From: CAZYPU01 sp049642705
GTDB lineage: Bacteria > Omnitrophota > Gorgyraeia > JABMRN01 > RBG-13-46-9
Length of the DNA: 26,191 nucleotides
Direction of reading: 5' to 3'
Assembly: GCA_049642705.1 (NCBI GenBank)
Contig: JBARPB010000023.1
Coordinates: 1-26,191 of the forward strand
Made by a program: the position numbers and the translations under genes. This document shows positions 1-7,607 of the stretch, piece by piece (the stretch's first letter is position 1; every line of letters begins with the position of its first letter). The notes under the pieces were generated by a model. It saw only the letters and a program-made list of their open reading frames with translations. It was not told where the DNA came from and did not search any database.

Positions 1-1
1 A

Positions 2-2431
2 GAAATCACGAAGCAGAGCTCCCAGGAAATTACGGAGAAAATATTAGAGATTCCCGCCGGCACCAAGGTCATGCTTCTTGCGCCGAAGATTAGGGGAAGG
101 AAGGGAGAATACAGGGAACTCTTTAACCAGTTAAGAAAAGACGGCTTCTTAAGGGCGCGCATCGACGGAAAAATAATAAACCTTGAAAACGAAGACATAA
201 AACTGCACAAGAATAAAAAACATACAATAGAGGTTGTAATAGACAGGCTCGTTATCGCAAACGGCGTAAAGAAACGGCTTACCGACTCCATTGAGACGGC
301 GCTTGCGATGGGAAACGGTGTCGTTATTGTAAACCAATTCCGTTCCGGGACAAGATCCGGTCCCGGAACGGAAATTCTATTCAGCGAAAAAAACGCGTGC
401 GTAACTTGCGGATTAAGTTTTGAAGAACTCGTGCCGAGGGCATTTTCTTTTAACAGCCCTTACGGCGCGTGCGGGCTTTGCGGCGGGCTCGGAAATAAAA
501 TAGAGATAGACCCAGAGCTTGTAATTCCGGACAAGTCAAGGCCCCTTTTAGAGGCGATAGCGCCGTGGAGGCGGGGAGGAAAGGGGCTGATACTTTATTT
601 CAGGCGCTACCTAAGGGCGCTGGCGAGGAATTACGGCTTTGATGTTTTCACGCCGTTTAACAGGCTGCCTAAGGAGACGAGGAAAATCGTCCTTTTTGGC
701 GACGAGGAAAGGGGCGGGGATTTCGAAGGGGTGATACCGAATCTCGAGCGCAGGTTCCGCGAGACGGAGTCCGAGTTCATCAAGACAGAAATCAACAAAT
801 ACATGTCGGTTTTGCCGTGCCCCTCATGCAGGGGTAAAAGATTAAGGCCGGAGGCACTCGCGGTTACTATCGGCGGGAAGAATATAATGGAGGTAACCGA
901 GTTATCCGTCAAGGAAGCGAAGAAATTTTTCGGCGGTTTGAAACTCACACCGACCGAGAAGCTGATATCGCACCAGGCGCTAAAAGAAATTGTTTCGCGG
1001 CTTACCTTTATGAAAAACGTGGGACTTGAATACCTTACCCTCGATAGAAGATCGGGCACATTATCAGGAGGCGAGGCGCAGCGCATACGGCTTGCCACGC
1101 AGATCGGCGCGGGGCTGGTCGGCGTCCTGTATATCCTCGACGAACCGAGCATCGGGCTTCACCAGAGGGACAATTCAAAACTTCTGGATACCCTTATGGC
1201 GCTTCGCGACCTGGGGAATACCCTGATTGTCGTCGAGCACGACGAGGCGACTATGCGGAAGTCCGACTACCTGATCGACCTCGGGCCGGGAGCGGGCGAG
1301 CATGGTGGGGAGGTCGTGGCATGCGGCACCTTCGAGGATATCCTGAAGGAGAAAAGGTCGATAACCGGCAAATACCTGAGGGGCGAATTAAAAATAAGCG
1401 TTCCCGAAAAAAGGCGAAGCTATAAACACAAAAAGGCCCTTGAAGTTATCGGCGCCGCGGAACATAACCTGAAAAACATCGACGCCGTAATGCCCCTGGG
1501 CGTTTTTATCTGCGTTACAGGCGTATCGGGCTCCGGCAAGAGCACGCTCGTCGACGAAATTCTCTACAGGGCGCTGGCCAAGAAGTTCTACAGGGCAAAG
1601 GAAAAGCCGGGCCTGCATAAAAAAATAATAGGTGCGGAATTCATCGACAAGGTGATCGTGATAGACCAGTCCCCGATCGGAAGGACGCCAAGGAGCAACC
1701 CCACCACATATACGGGCGCCTTCGGTCCTATTCGGCTTCTCTTCTCAAGGCTTCCGGAGTCAAGGATGCGGGGCTATAAACCGGGGAGATTCAGTTTTAA
1801 CGTCAAGGGCGGAAGGTGCGAGGCGTGTGCCGGAGACGGCATAAAAAAGATAGAGATGCATTTTTTGCCCGACGTGTATGTCCCCTGCGAGATCTGCAAG
1901 GGGAGGCGTTTCAACGAGCAGACGCTGGCGGTAAAGTACAAGGGGAAATCCATAGCGGATGTTCTCCAGATGAGCGTCGAGGAGGCGCTCGGCCTTTTTG
2001 AAAACATTCCCCCGGTAAAGGCAAAACTTAAGACGCTTTACGACGTGGGGCTCGGTTATATCAAGCTGGGCCAGTCAGCGACAACCCTCTCCGGAGGGGA
2101 GGCGCAAAGGGTAAAGCTCTCGACCGAGCTTTCAAAGCGCGCTACCGGCAGGACCTTCTACATCCTCGACGAACCCACGACGGGGCTTCATTTCGCCGAT
2201 ATAGACAAGCTCTTAAGCGTCCTGCAACGGCTCGTTGACGACGGAAACACGGTTCTCGTTATCGAGCATAACCTCGACGTCGTAAAACAGGCCGACTACA
2301 TTATTGACCTCGGGCCCGAAGGCGGCGACCTGGGCGGAAGGGTCGTGGCCAAGGGCTCGCCCGAAGAACTCACCAAAATCAGATCTTCCTACACCGGCCA
2401 GTTCCTGAAGAAGGTTCTAAGCAAGGCGTAA
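2..2431 (+). CDS. uvrA: UvrA, excinuclease ABC subunit A (5' end outside window)
   Basis: UvrA is the DNA-damage-recognition ATPase of nucleotide excision repair; it loads UvrB at lesions in the cytoplasm. About 809 codons are visible against roughly 940 in full-length family members, so about 110-130 N-terminal residues, including the first Walker A, lie upstream; the frame is open from base 2. Seen directly: a zinc module with Cys codons at 398, 407, 470 and 479; an ABC signature LSGGEAQR and Walker B LYILDEPS near 1060-1150; the second Walker A GVSGSGKST near 1520-1546; the C-terminal zinc finger with CEAC (1817) and CEIC (1886); and a second LSGGEAQR near 2087. The C-terminus (SYTGQFLKKVLSKA) is at the usual place for UvrA. 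The TAA stop is also the first three bases of the inverted-repeat element at 2429-2684. Confidence 0.97.
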   Translation, partial: EITKQSSQEITEKILEIPAGTKVMLLAPKIRGRKGEYRELFNQLRKDGFLRARIDGKIINLENEDIKLHKNKKHTIEVVIDRLVIANGVKKRLTDSIETALAMGNGVVIVNQFRSGTRSGPGTEILFSEKNACVTCGLSFEELVPRAFSFNSPYGACGLCGGLGNKIEIDPELVIPDKSRPLLEAIAPWRRGGKGLILYFRRYLRALARNYGFDVFTPFNRLPKETRKIVLFGDEERGGDFEGVIPNLERRFRETESEFIKTEINKYMSVLPCPSCRGKRLRPEALAVTIGGKNIMEVTELSVKEAKKFFGGLKLTPTEKLISHQALKEIVSRLTFMKNVGLEYLTLDRRSGTLSGGEAQRIRLATQIGAGLVGVLYILDEPSIGLHQRDNSKLLDTLMALRDLGNTLIVVEHDEATMRKSDYLIDLGPGAGEHGGEVVACGTFEDILKEKRSITGKYLRGELKISVPEKRRSYKHKKALEVIGAAEHNLKNIDAVMPLGVFICVTGVSGSGKSTLVDEILYRALAKKFYRAKEKPGLHKKIIGAEFIDKVIVIDQSPIGRTPRSNPTTYTGAFGPIRLLFSRLPESRMRGYKPGRFSFNVKGGRCEACAGDGIKKIEMHFLPDVYVPCEICKGRRFNEQTLAVKYKGKSIADVLQMSVEEALGLFENIPPVKAKLKTLYDVGLGYIKLGQSATTLSGGEAQRVKLSTELSKRATGRTFYILDEPTTGLHFADIDKLLSVLQRLVDDGNTVLVIEHNLDVVKQADYIIDLGPEGGDLGGRVVAKGSPEELTKIRSSYTGQFLKKVLSKA

Positions 2432-2684
2432 AGAAGAAGGAAGCCTATATTCCGGCCGCTGAAGATTTTTCCAGCACTAATTTTATTCTAAAATTATTGC
2501 TGGACCGCCTTTTATCTCAATTTTTAGAGGGGGCGGTTGAACTCGCCTCACACCGACAGGTGTGGGCTCAAACAACAACCGCCCTTTTTGTGTCAAAATT
2601 TGTCACAAAAGAAACCTCTAAAAATCTCGATAAAAGGCTAAAATCTTCTTAATGCGTCCAGAATACAGACTTCCTTCTTCTTTA
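2429..2684. repeat. Large imperfect inverted-repeat element with internal hairpins (MITE-like)
   Basis: The outer arms 2429-2467 and about 2641-2684 match closely: TAAAGAAGAAGGAAG is perfect, followed by a run with four substitutions and a 3-base indel. A second arm pair continues inward (2507-2530 with 2615-2638, near CCTTTTATC and TTTTTAGAGG). Between the arms are three hairpins: 2470-2504 (TCCAGCA.../...TGCTGGA, one mismatch in 16), 2531-2583 (GGGCGGTT/AACCGCCC, enclosing CACACC/GGTGTG), and 2586-2610 (TTTTGTG/CACAAAA). No ORF fits the element. The arms begin and end with TA, as expected for a TA target duplication, so a non-autonomous element of the Tc1/mariner-IS630 type is one reading; a structured RNA, or a long terminator for uvrA, is another. 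Confidence 0.8.
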
Positions 2685-2702
2685 CTTACTGGCAAACCAG
2701 GA

Positions 2703-2821
2703 GGCTAAGCAGGAGGCGGTGTTGAAGAGCTGCGCATTACGATACCCCAGGGCCCCAGCGGCGTTAATTCTTACGGTGTCCCTGGTTTAAGCAGCTCTGA
2801 AACACTGCCTCCTGCTTAGCC
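2703..2821. repeat. Second long palindrome, about 119 bp
   Basis: GGCTAAGCAGGAGGC at 2703-2717 pairs with GCCTCCTGCTTAGCC at 2807-2821. Further in, GTGTT, AGAGCTGC and CCAGGG pair with their complements (AACAC, GCAGCTCT, CCCTGG), leaving a loop of about 30 bases (GGGCCCC...ACGGTG side). It lies between the 2429-2684 element and the promoter of the TPR gene and shares no obvious sequence with that element. It could fold as a single hairpin in RNA of either strand. No T-run follows, so a simple intrinsic terminator is not evident. Confidence 0.75.
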
Positions 2822-2834
2822 ATAAGGAAAACTC

Positions 2835-2863
2835 TTGCACCCCGGCTGCTTAAGTGGTAATAT
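2835..2863 (+). promoter_or_regulatory. Sigma70-type promoter for the TPR-exbB-exbD-tonB operon
   Basis: TTGCAC (2835-2840), a 17-bp spacer, then TAATAT (2858-2863). The ATG of the TPR gene begins only 12 bases after the -10 box, so a usual start point would leave a 5' leader of about 5-6 nt and no ribosome binding site. Confidence 0.6.
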
Positions 2864-2875
2864 ATTAAGTTATCT

Positions 2876-5347
2876 ATGGGCACTATATATAAGATTATCA
2901 TACCCCTAATACTTTGTATATTGGCATCCAATTGTCCGCTATACGCGCAGCACGAGGAAGGCGAGATACTTTTTGCCAGAAAGGCCTTTAGAGACGGATT
3001 TTACGACCTCGCCGAAGAAAAATTGCAGTCATTCCTGAGGAAACACCCCGAATCCGCGCACAAGGGCGAGGTTTATATCTTGCTGGGCAAGTGTTTTTAC
3101 AACATGGGGGAATTCAAGAAAGCGCTGTATGAATTCCAGATGGTGACCGATAGCCCCGGGATGGTCGAGCTTGCGGGCGAGGCGGTCTTCTGGAGGGCCG
3201 AGGTCTATTTCAAGTCAAACGATTTCAACAAGGCAATAGACAATTACCAGAAAATAATAGACGAATTTCAGGATTCCCCGTTTCTCTCAAGTAGCTATTA
3301 TTCGATGGCATGGTGTTATTACAAGCTCGGCGACTATACCCTAGCCTCCCGTGGTTTTGAAGCGGTTTTATCGAGGTTCCCGCTGGATGCGCTGGCGGTA
3401 AAAGCAGATTACCTGGTATGCAAGATACTTTACGAAAAAGAGGAATTTGCCAAGGCGCGCTTGAGGATTTATAACTTTCTGAAAAAATACCCGCTGAACG
3501 ACAAAAGAGCCGACGCTTACTACATGCTTGCGGATGCCAGCTTCAACCTCGGCGATTTTAAAGACGCAATAAGGAATTTTGACGAAGCGATTTCAATGTC
3601 GGAAAGCGCCGCGTGGAAAAACCTGGCTTTATACAAGAAGGGCGGGGCGCATTTCAAATTAGGAAATTTTTCGAAAGCCATTGAAGTTTTCGGCGAATGC
3701 CGAAAGAATTCCCGCGAGCCGGACATTATTTCGGCAAGTTTATTCGGCGCAGCCCAATCCCACGGAAGTCTCGGCAATTTCAGCGAAGCAAAAGAGATGT
3801 ACCGCGAGATTATCAAGGATTTCGGGGATACCCAGTGGGCCGACGACGCGTTCTACTGGCTGGGTGAACTCCACTACAAGAAGAAGGACTTCGAAAGGGC
3901 CATAGGGGCCTACCGCGCCGCCATAGAGAAATTCCCTACCGGCGAACTGGCCGACGACTTCCATTACAACCTCGGCTGGGCCTTGAGGGAGAGCGGCCGG
4001 CTTCATGAGGCGCTTGAAGAATTCAATGAAGTCCTTGCGGGATCTCATGATCCCGAGATTGTCGTAGGCGCGCTTTGCAGGATGGCCGAGATTAACGAAA
4101 AACTCGAAAGATACGACGAGGCGATCGAAACCTACGACATTATATTATCGAAATATCCCAAAAGCGTGTGGGCGGACTACGCGCAGTACGAAGTAGGCAG
4201 GCTCCTTTCGCTTGAGGGCAGGGTTGATTCGAGCATCCTGACGTTCCAGTATCTCCTGGCGAATTTCCCGAATTCACATCTTAAGGGAAAGGCGCATTAC
4301 CAGCTGGGGACTCTTTATTTCAAGAAAGGAAATTTCGACCTGGCGGCTGATCAGTTCGACGAAATTGCAAGTAAAGCGCCCGAAAGCCCCCTCGGCCAAA
4401 GTGCGCTGTTTCAGAGAGCCCTCTCCCTTTATAACGCGAACAGGTATAACGAGGCGATCCCGATCTTTACGAAAATCATAAACAAATCCCACGACACCGA
4501 ACTCAAAAGGACAGCGCGCTACCAGCTGGGGTGGTGTTACTACAGGCTGCACAGGGAAAAAGAGGCCCTGAAAGAATTTGAGGCAATTCTTAAAGAATAC
4601 CCCGACGCCGAGCTTACCGTGGGCGTAAAGATGTGGTTCGGGGAGTATTTCTACCGGAAGGGGAAGCTCAAGGAGGCCAAAAAGCGGTTTAGCTCCGTTA
4701 TTTCGGAATATCCGCGTTCCAGTTTTGTGGACGACGCTTTTTACTGGCTTGCGTGGACCCTTTACGAAGAAGGAAGGCCTCAAGCGGCCATACGCGAATT
4801 CAGGACGCTTTACAAAAGCTACCCCGATAGCGAGTGGAGCCAGGAGGCGATGTTCAGAACCGGTGATATCCTCCTGGAGCAGGGAAAGAAAGACGAGGCG
4901 CTTGAAGAATTTAACACCGTTATAACCCGATATAAAAATACGCCGTTTGCAAGGACAGCCAACAGGAAAATAGGCCGGATTTTTATGCAGAAAGGTGATT
5001 TTCCCAGGGCGATCGAGTACCTCAAGAAAGCCCGCATGCCGGAAGACAACAATTTTAACGCCGGGATACAGTACGATATAGCCGAATCATACGAACTAAA
5101 CCGAAATTTCGAATCGGCAATTCTTGAGTATTTAAAGGTAAGTTATATGTTTCCGAGGAGCACCTTCTGGTCGGCGAGGGCGGAGTTAAAATGCGCCGCG
5201 CTTCTTGAAAACATGAAGAAATGGGACCAGGCCAGGCGTGTGTATGAACGGCTGGCGAAAAGGGACGTTAAAGAGTCGGAGTACGCGAAGGAAAGGCTCG
5301 AGTGGCTTCGTGCGGGGAGGGGTCGCAATGGGGACAGGTCTCTTTAA
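2876..5347 (+). CDS. Large exported tetratricopeptide-repeat protein (CpoB/BamD-like repeats)
   Basis: This 823-residue protein starts with a signal peptide (basic/hydrophobic MGTIYKIIIPLILCILASN, likely cut after ..PLYAQ near residue 25). It then consists almost entirely of degenerate TPR units of about 35 residues, with repeated signatures such as A.Y.LG..YF..G.F..A...F and KYP or FP at helix ends. TPR arrays bind proteins or peptides. Its position directly before exbB, exbD and a TonB-like gene suggests a periplasmic partner of that proton-driven motor, comparable in role to CpoB/YbgF with Tol, but much longer. No catalytic motif is seen. The start is set by the signal peptide and by the promoter 12 bases upstream; there is no Shine-Dalgarno sequence. 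The last eight codons (GRNGDRSL) and the stop run into a palindromic repeat (5328-5380), so the C-terminus was probably altered by that insertion. Confidence 0.85.
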   Translation: MGTIYKIIIPLILCILASNCPLYAQHEEGEILFARKAFRDGFYDLAEEKLQSFLRKHPESAHKGEVYILLGKCFYNMGEFKKALYEFQMVTDSPGMVELAGEAVFWRAEVYFKSNDFNKAIDNYQKIIDEFQDSPFLSSSYYSMAWCYYKLGDYTLASRGFEAVLSRFPLDALAVKADYLVCKILYEKEEFAKARLRIYNFLKKYPLNDKRADAYYMLADASFNLGDFKDAIRNFDEAISMSESAAWKNLALYKKGGAHFKLGNFSKAIEVFGECRKNSREPDIISASLFGAAQSHGSLGNFSEAKEMYREIIKDFGDTQWADDAFYWLGELHYKKKDFERAIGAYRAAIEKFPTGELADDFHYNLGWALRESGRLHEALEEFNEVLAGSHDPEIVVGALCRMAEINEKLERYDEAIETYDIILSKYPKSVWADYAQYEVGRLLSLEGRVDSSILTFQYLLANFPNSHLKGKAHYQLGTLYFKKGNFDLAADQFDEIASKAPESPLGQSALFQRALSLYNANRYNEAIPIFTKIINKSHDTELKRTARYQLGWCYYRLHREKEALKEFEAILKEYPDAELTVGVKMWFGEYFYRKGKLKEAKKRFSSVISEYPRSSFVDDAFYWLAWTLYEEGRPQAAIREFRTLYKSYPDSEWSQEAMFRTGDILLEQGKKDEALEEFNTVITRYKNTPFARTANRKIGRIFMQKGDFPRAIEYLKKARMPEDNNFNAGIQYDIAESYELNRNFESAILEYLKVSYMFPRSTFWSARAELKCAALLENMKKWDQARRVYERLAKRDVKESEYAKERLEWLRAGRGRNGDRSL

Positions 5348-5407
5348 GACACTATGCCTGATAATGAGACCTGTCCCCATACGAGTGTTAAGATAACACC
5401 TGTCCCC
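5328..5407. repeat. REP-like palindrome, GGGGACAGGTCTC family (copy 1)
   Basis: ATGGGGACAGGTCTC (5328-5342) is an exact inverted repeat of GAGACCTGTCCCCAT (5366-5380). The loop contains the stop codon of the TPR gene. A small hairpin GTGTTA-AGA-TAACAC (5385-5399) and a further ACCTGTCCCC (5398-5407) follow. The 49-bp core 5330-5378 recurs, inverted and about 90 percent identical, inside mtaB at 14151-14199. The form resembles REP sequences mobilised by Y1 (RAYT) transposases; no such transposase is in this window. It may also act as an RNA hairpin between the TPR gene and exbB. Confidence 0.85.
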
Positions 5408-5430
5408 GCCAAACAGATTTGGAGGAAAAG

Positions 5431-6057
5431 ATGTGGGAATTTATAATTAAAGGCGGGCCCATAATGGGCCTGATTATACTGTGCTCCATAACGGCATTCG
5501 CTGTTTTTCTCGAAAGGATGTGGTGCCTCAGGAATGCCAAGATCGATACGGGCAAATTCATGCAGGCGATATCGGCAAAGGTAAAAAGCAACAAGGTAAT
5601 GGAAGCCCTGGATATGTGCAACATAACCAAGGGCCCCATCGCGCGCATACTAAAATCCGGCATCATAAAATACGACAGGCCGCGCCAGGATATAAAAGAA
5701 GCCATTGAAGACGCCGGCATCCACGAGGTTCCCCTTTTGGAGAAGAATTTGGGCGTCTTGGCCACCATAGCGCATATCGCGCCGCTTTTGGGTCTCCTCG
5801 GCACCGTCGTCGGAATGCTCAAGGCTTTCCAGGTTATAGAGGCAAAAGCGATGAGCATGGTCCCCGTGAACCCCGGTGACCTGGCAGGAGGGATTTGGGA
5901 GGCACTCATAACGACCGTGGCGGGATTGTCCGTAGCCATCCCGACTTATGTGGTTTACAACTACCTCGTGAGCAGGGTCGATGGCTTCGTGCTGGAGATG
6001 GAGAAGAGCGCGACGGAACTTGTAAACGTATTGTCGGACCAGCGAGAGGCGGCATGA
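5431..6057 (+). CDS. exbB: MotA/TolQ/ExbB proton channel family protein
   Basis: This 208-residue inner-membrane protein is the pentameric channel half of an ExbB-ExbD or TolQ-TolR motor, which uses the proton gradient to energise a TonB- or TolA-type protein. Visible: an N-terminal membrane segment (about residues 8-28, GPIMGLIILCSITAFAVFLE), a cytoplasmic stretch, then the conserved pair of helices IAPLLGLLGTVVGML and GGIWEALITTVAGLSVAIP typical of the family. ATG at 5431 is preferred because GGAGG lies 5 bases upstream (5421-5425); a TTG at 5419 in the same frame would overlap that site. The stop overlaps the exbD start (ATGA), indicating translational coupling. ExbB and TolQ cannot be separated by sequence alone; the TonB-like partner favours ExbB. 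Confidence 0.93.
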   Translation: MWEFIIKGGPIMGLIILCSITAFAVFLERMWCLRNAKIDTGKFMQAISAKVKSNKVMEALDMCNITKGPIARILKSGIIKYDRPRQDIKEAIEDAGIHEVPLLEKNLGVLATIAHIAPLLGLLGTVVGMLKAFQVIEAKAMSMVPVNPGDLAGGIWEALITTVAGLSVAIPTYVVYNYLVSRVDGFVLEMEKSATELVNVLSDQREAA

Positions 6058-6452
6058 GATTCAAGAGAAGGGTATTTCTGGAGAAGGGCCTCCTGGATAT
6101 CGCGCCCCTTATAGATGTGATATTCCTTCTCCTTATTTTTTTCATGTTGACATCCAGTTTTGTATTCCAGCCGGGCATAAAAATAAACCTTCCCAAGGCG
6201 CTCACCAGTGAGGTCATCCAGAGGGAGAATTTGATAATTGTTGTAACGGACGATAATTCGCTTTACATTGACGAAAGGCTGATCGGCCCCGAGGAGCTCT
6301 CTTCACGTCTCGGAATAGCCGCGAAAGAATCAAAGCCGATTCTGATAAAAGCCGACAGAAAAACGTCGCTTGGAAAAGTGGTGGAAGTCTGGGATTTGTG
6401 CAGGGCGGAGGGCATACAGAAGATAAATATTGCTACAACCCCCAAGAGGTAA
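6054..6452 (+). CDS. exbD: ExbD/TolR family biopolymer transport protein
   Basis: This 132-residue protein has one N-terminal transmembrane helix and a periplasmic domain. The helix begins with the family signature IAPLIDVIFLLLIFF, in which Asp21 is the proton-carrying residue equivalent to E. coli ExbD Asp25. The periplasmic part (INLPKALTSEV..., then VVTDDNSLYIDERLI and ILIKADRKTSLGKVVEVWDLCR) is the usual ExbD fold. The ATG overlaps the exbB stop codon by ATGA. It works with the ExbB protein to power the TonB-like protein encoded next; all are in the same operon. Confidence 0.93.
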   Translation: MRFKRRVFLEKGLLDIAPLIDVIFLLLIFFMLTSSFVFQPGIKINLPKALTSEVIQRENLIIVVTDDNSLYIDERLIGPEELSSRLGIAAKESKPILIKADRKTSLGKVVEVWDLCRAEGIQKINIATTPKR

Positions 6453-6454
6453 CG

Positions 6455-7156
6455 TTGTTCAAAGACCGGATTTTTAATCTGTCAATTTTGTTTTCGACTG
6501 TATGGCATTTGTTTTGGATTTCGCTTATCGGCATCATCGTAACGCCGAGCGTTCAGCCAAGCAACGTCCATCAAGAGATAGATTTTTTGGGACCGATCCT
6601 GGAAAAAACCGCTTTCGACCTTATGGTTGAAAACGTGAAACCGCAGGCGGAGACGCTTTACGCAAGTTCGGCTTTATTCCCGGATAAAGTGTACCTGAAG
6701 CCGAAAGGGCCGGGAAGGAAAGTCCGAAAGGGATTTATGCCCGAGGCGCTGCCGGACAGGTTCATTTTTTCCCTGCGGGAATACGTTAAGGATACGAGGG
6801 AGATCCCGCTATATCTCGCGCAGGGCTTGGAAATAGCGCGCCGCAGCGCGGGCGATAAAAAATCACCGGCCGTAGAAGGTCCCGCGGCCGAGAGGGGAAT
6901 CATTTTTAAACCGAATTTCCCTGCGGTTCCGCGCGGACTTTACGGCGATAACGAAGAATATGCCGTTAAACTGAAGTTCTTTGTATCCGATAACGGGCTT
7001 GTTTACGACGTGGAGCCGGTCCTATCAAGCGGGTTTCCCGAGATCGACATGGAGGCCACGAAATTTTTGAAGAGGTGGCGTTTTTCGCCGTCCGGCGCGG
7101 CCAAAGAAGCTAAATCCAGATGGGGCGTCGTTACGATAACGGTGGAAGCGAGATAA
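6455..7156 (+). CDS. TonB-like energy-transducing protein
   Basis: This 233-residue protein has a short cytoplasmic start, one membrane helix (about residues 5-28, IFNLSILFSTVWHLFWISLI) and a periplasmic region. It ends in a TonB C-terminal-like domain: YAVKLKFFVSDNGLVYDVEPV, GFPEIDMEATKFLKRWRF and WGVVTITVEAR. Such proteins pass the energy of ExbB-ExbD to the outer membrane. The linker lacks the long Pro-Glu/Pro-Lys repeats of classical TonB. TTG at 6455 is chosen because AGAGG at 6445-6449, overlapping the exbD stop, is correctly spaced and the protein then begins MFKDRIFNL; a more upstream in-frame ATG at 6398 would lie deep in exbD. The stop overlaps the next ATG (TAATG). Confidence 0.8.
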   Translation: MFKDRIFNLSILFSTVWHLFWISLIGIIVTPSVQPSNVHQEIDFLGPILEKTAFDLMVENVKPQAETLYASSALFPDKVYLKPKGPGRKVRKGFMPEALPDRFIFSLREYVKDTREIPLYLAQGLEIARRSAGDKKSPAVEGPAAERGIIFKPNFPAVPRGLYGDNEEYAVKLKFFVSDNGLVYDVEPVLSSGFPEIDMEATKFLKRWRFSPSGAAKEAKSRWGVVTITVEAR

Positions 7157-7395
7157 TGATAAAGCTAGACATTTCTATCGCATTGTTTATTTATCTTTTT
7201 TTTACAGTGATATGTATTTTGGTATTGTGGATATGGCTGGAGAGGGGTTCCGGGTTTACCGCCTTCAAGGTAAACCGCGAGAGCGTATGGCAGTGTTCGG
7301 TTTGCAGTTATGTCTATATCGACGGCAAGAATGAAGACTTCTCCAGGTGTCCGAGGTGTAAGAGTATTAACCAGAAGGGGGTGCGGGTATCATGA
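7156..7395 (+). CDS. Small membrane-anchored zinc-ribbon protein, unknown function
   Basis: This is a 79-residue protein. Residues 1-30 form one hydrophobic helix (ISIALFIYLFFTVICILVLWIWL). It is followed by a short basic linker and a rubredoxin-like zinc ribbon with two Cys pairs, CSVC (after VWQ) and CPRC (in FSRCPRCKSIN). The ATG overlaps the stop of the TonB-like gene, and its own stop overlaps the next start, so it is part of the same tightly coupled operon. Topology (inside-positive rule: basic residues follow the helix) suggests that the ribbon is cytoplasmic. A function cannot be named. Confidence 0.75.
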   Translation: MIKLDISIALFIYLFFTVICILVLWIWLERGSGFTAFKVNRESVWQCSVCSYVYIDGKNEDFSRCPRCKSINQKGVRVS

Positions 7396-7595
7396 TTACG
7401 CAAATCGGTATAGTGGCCGGAGGAATCTGGCACTACCTCGAGAACAACAATAAGACTGATACCCTCGAGAATATCGTGAAAAACGGCGATAAACCGAGGG
7501 ATATCGTTCTCATGAGCGTCGGCTGGCTCGCGAGAGAAGGGCATATTGTGCTCGAAGGCGAAGCACCGGATTATAAGGTTCGTTTAAGGAAATAG
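7392..7595 (+). CDS. Winged helix-turn-helix protein, DUF2582-like
   Basis: This 67-residue protein resembles the DUF2582 winged-helix family: IGIVAGGIWHYLENNN, then LENIVKNGDKPRDIVLMSVGWLAREGHIVL, and a short beta wing at the end (DYKVRLRK). Such small domains bind DNA or proteins; no target is known from the sequence. The ATG overlaps the stop of the zinc-ribbon gene (ATGA), and GGGGG-rich sequence upstream can serve as the ribosome binding site. Its place at the end of an envelope-motor operon suggests a small regulator, or a structural partner of the preceding membrane zinc ribbon. Confidence 0.8.
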   Translation: MITQIGIVAGGIWHYLENNNKTDTLENIVKNGDKPRDIVLMSVGWLAREGHIVLEGEAPDYKVRLRK

Positions 7596-7607
7596 AAGGA
7601 GGTTGTT

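Noticed and set aside
631..1152. Long antisense open frame within uvrA (173 codons), and similar ones in dnaG, rpoD and the NIF3-like gene
   Set aside because: Shadow frames of well-conserved genes; no ribosome sites or family motifs.
2531..2583. Riboswitch or T-box before the TPR operon
   Set aside because: The hairpins lie upstream of the predicted promoter and within the inverted-repeat element, and no known aptamer core was recognised.
2429..2821. Integron attC sites or CRISPR repeats
   Set aside because: No GTTRRRY/RYYYAAC core sites, no integrase, and no regularly spaced direct repeats; only paired inverted arms.
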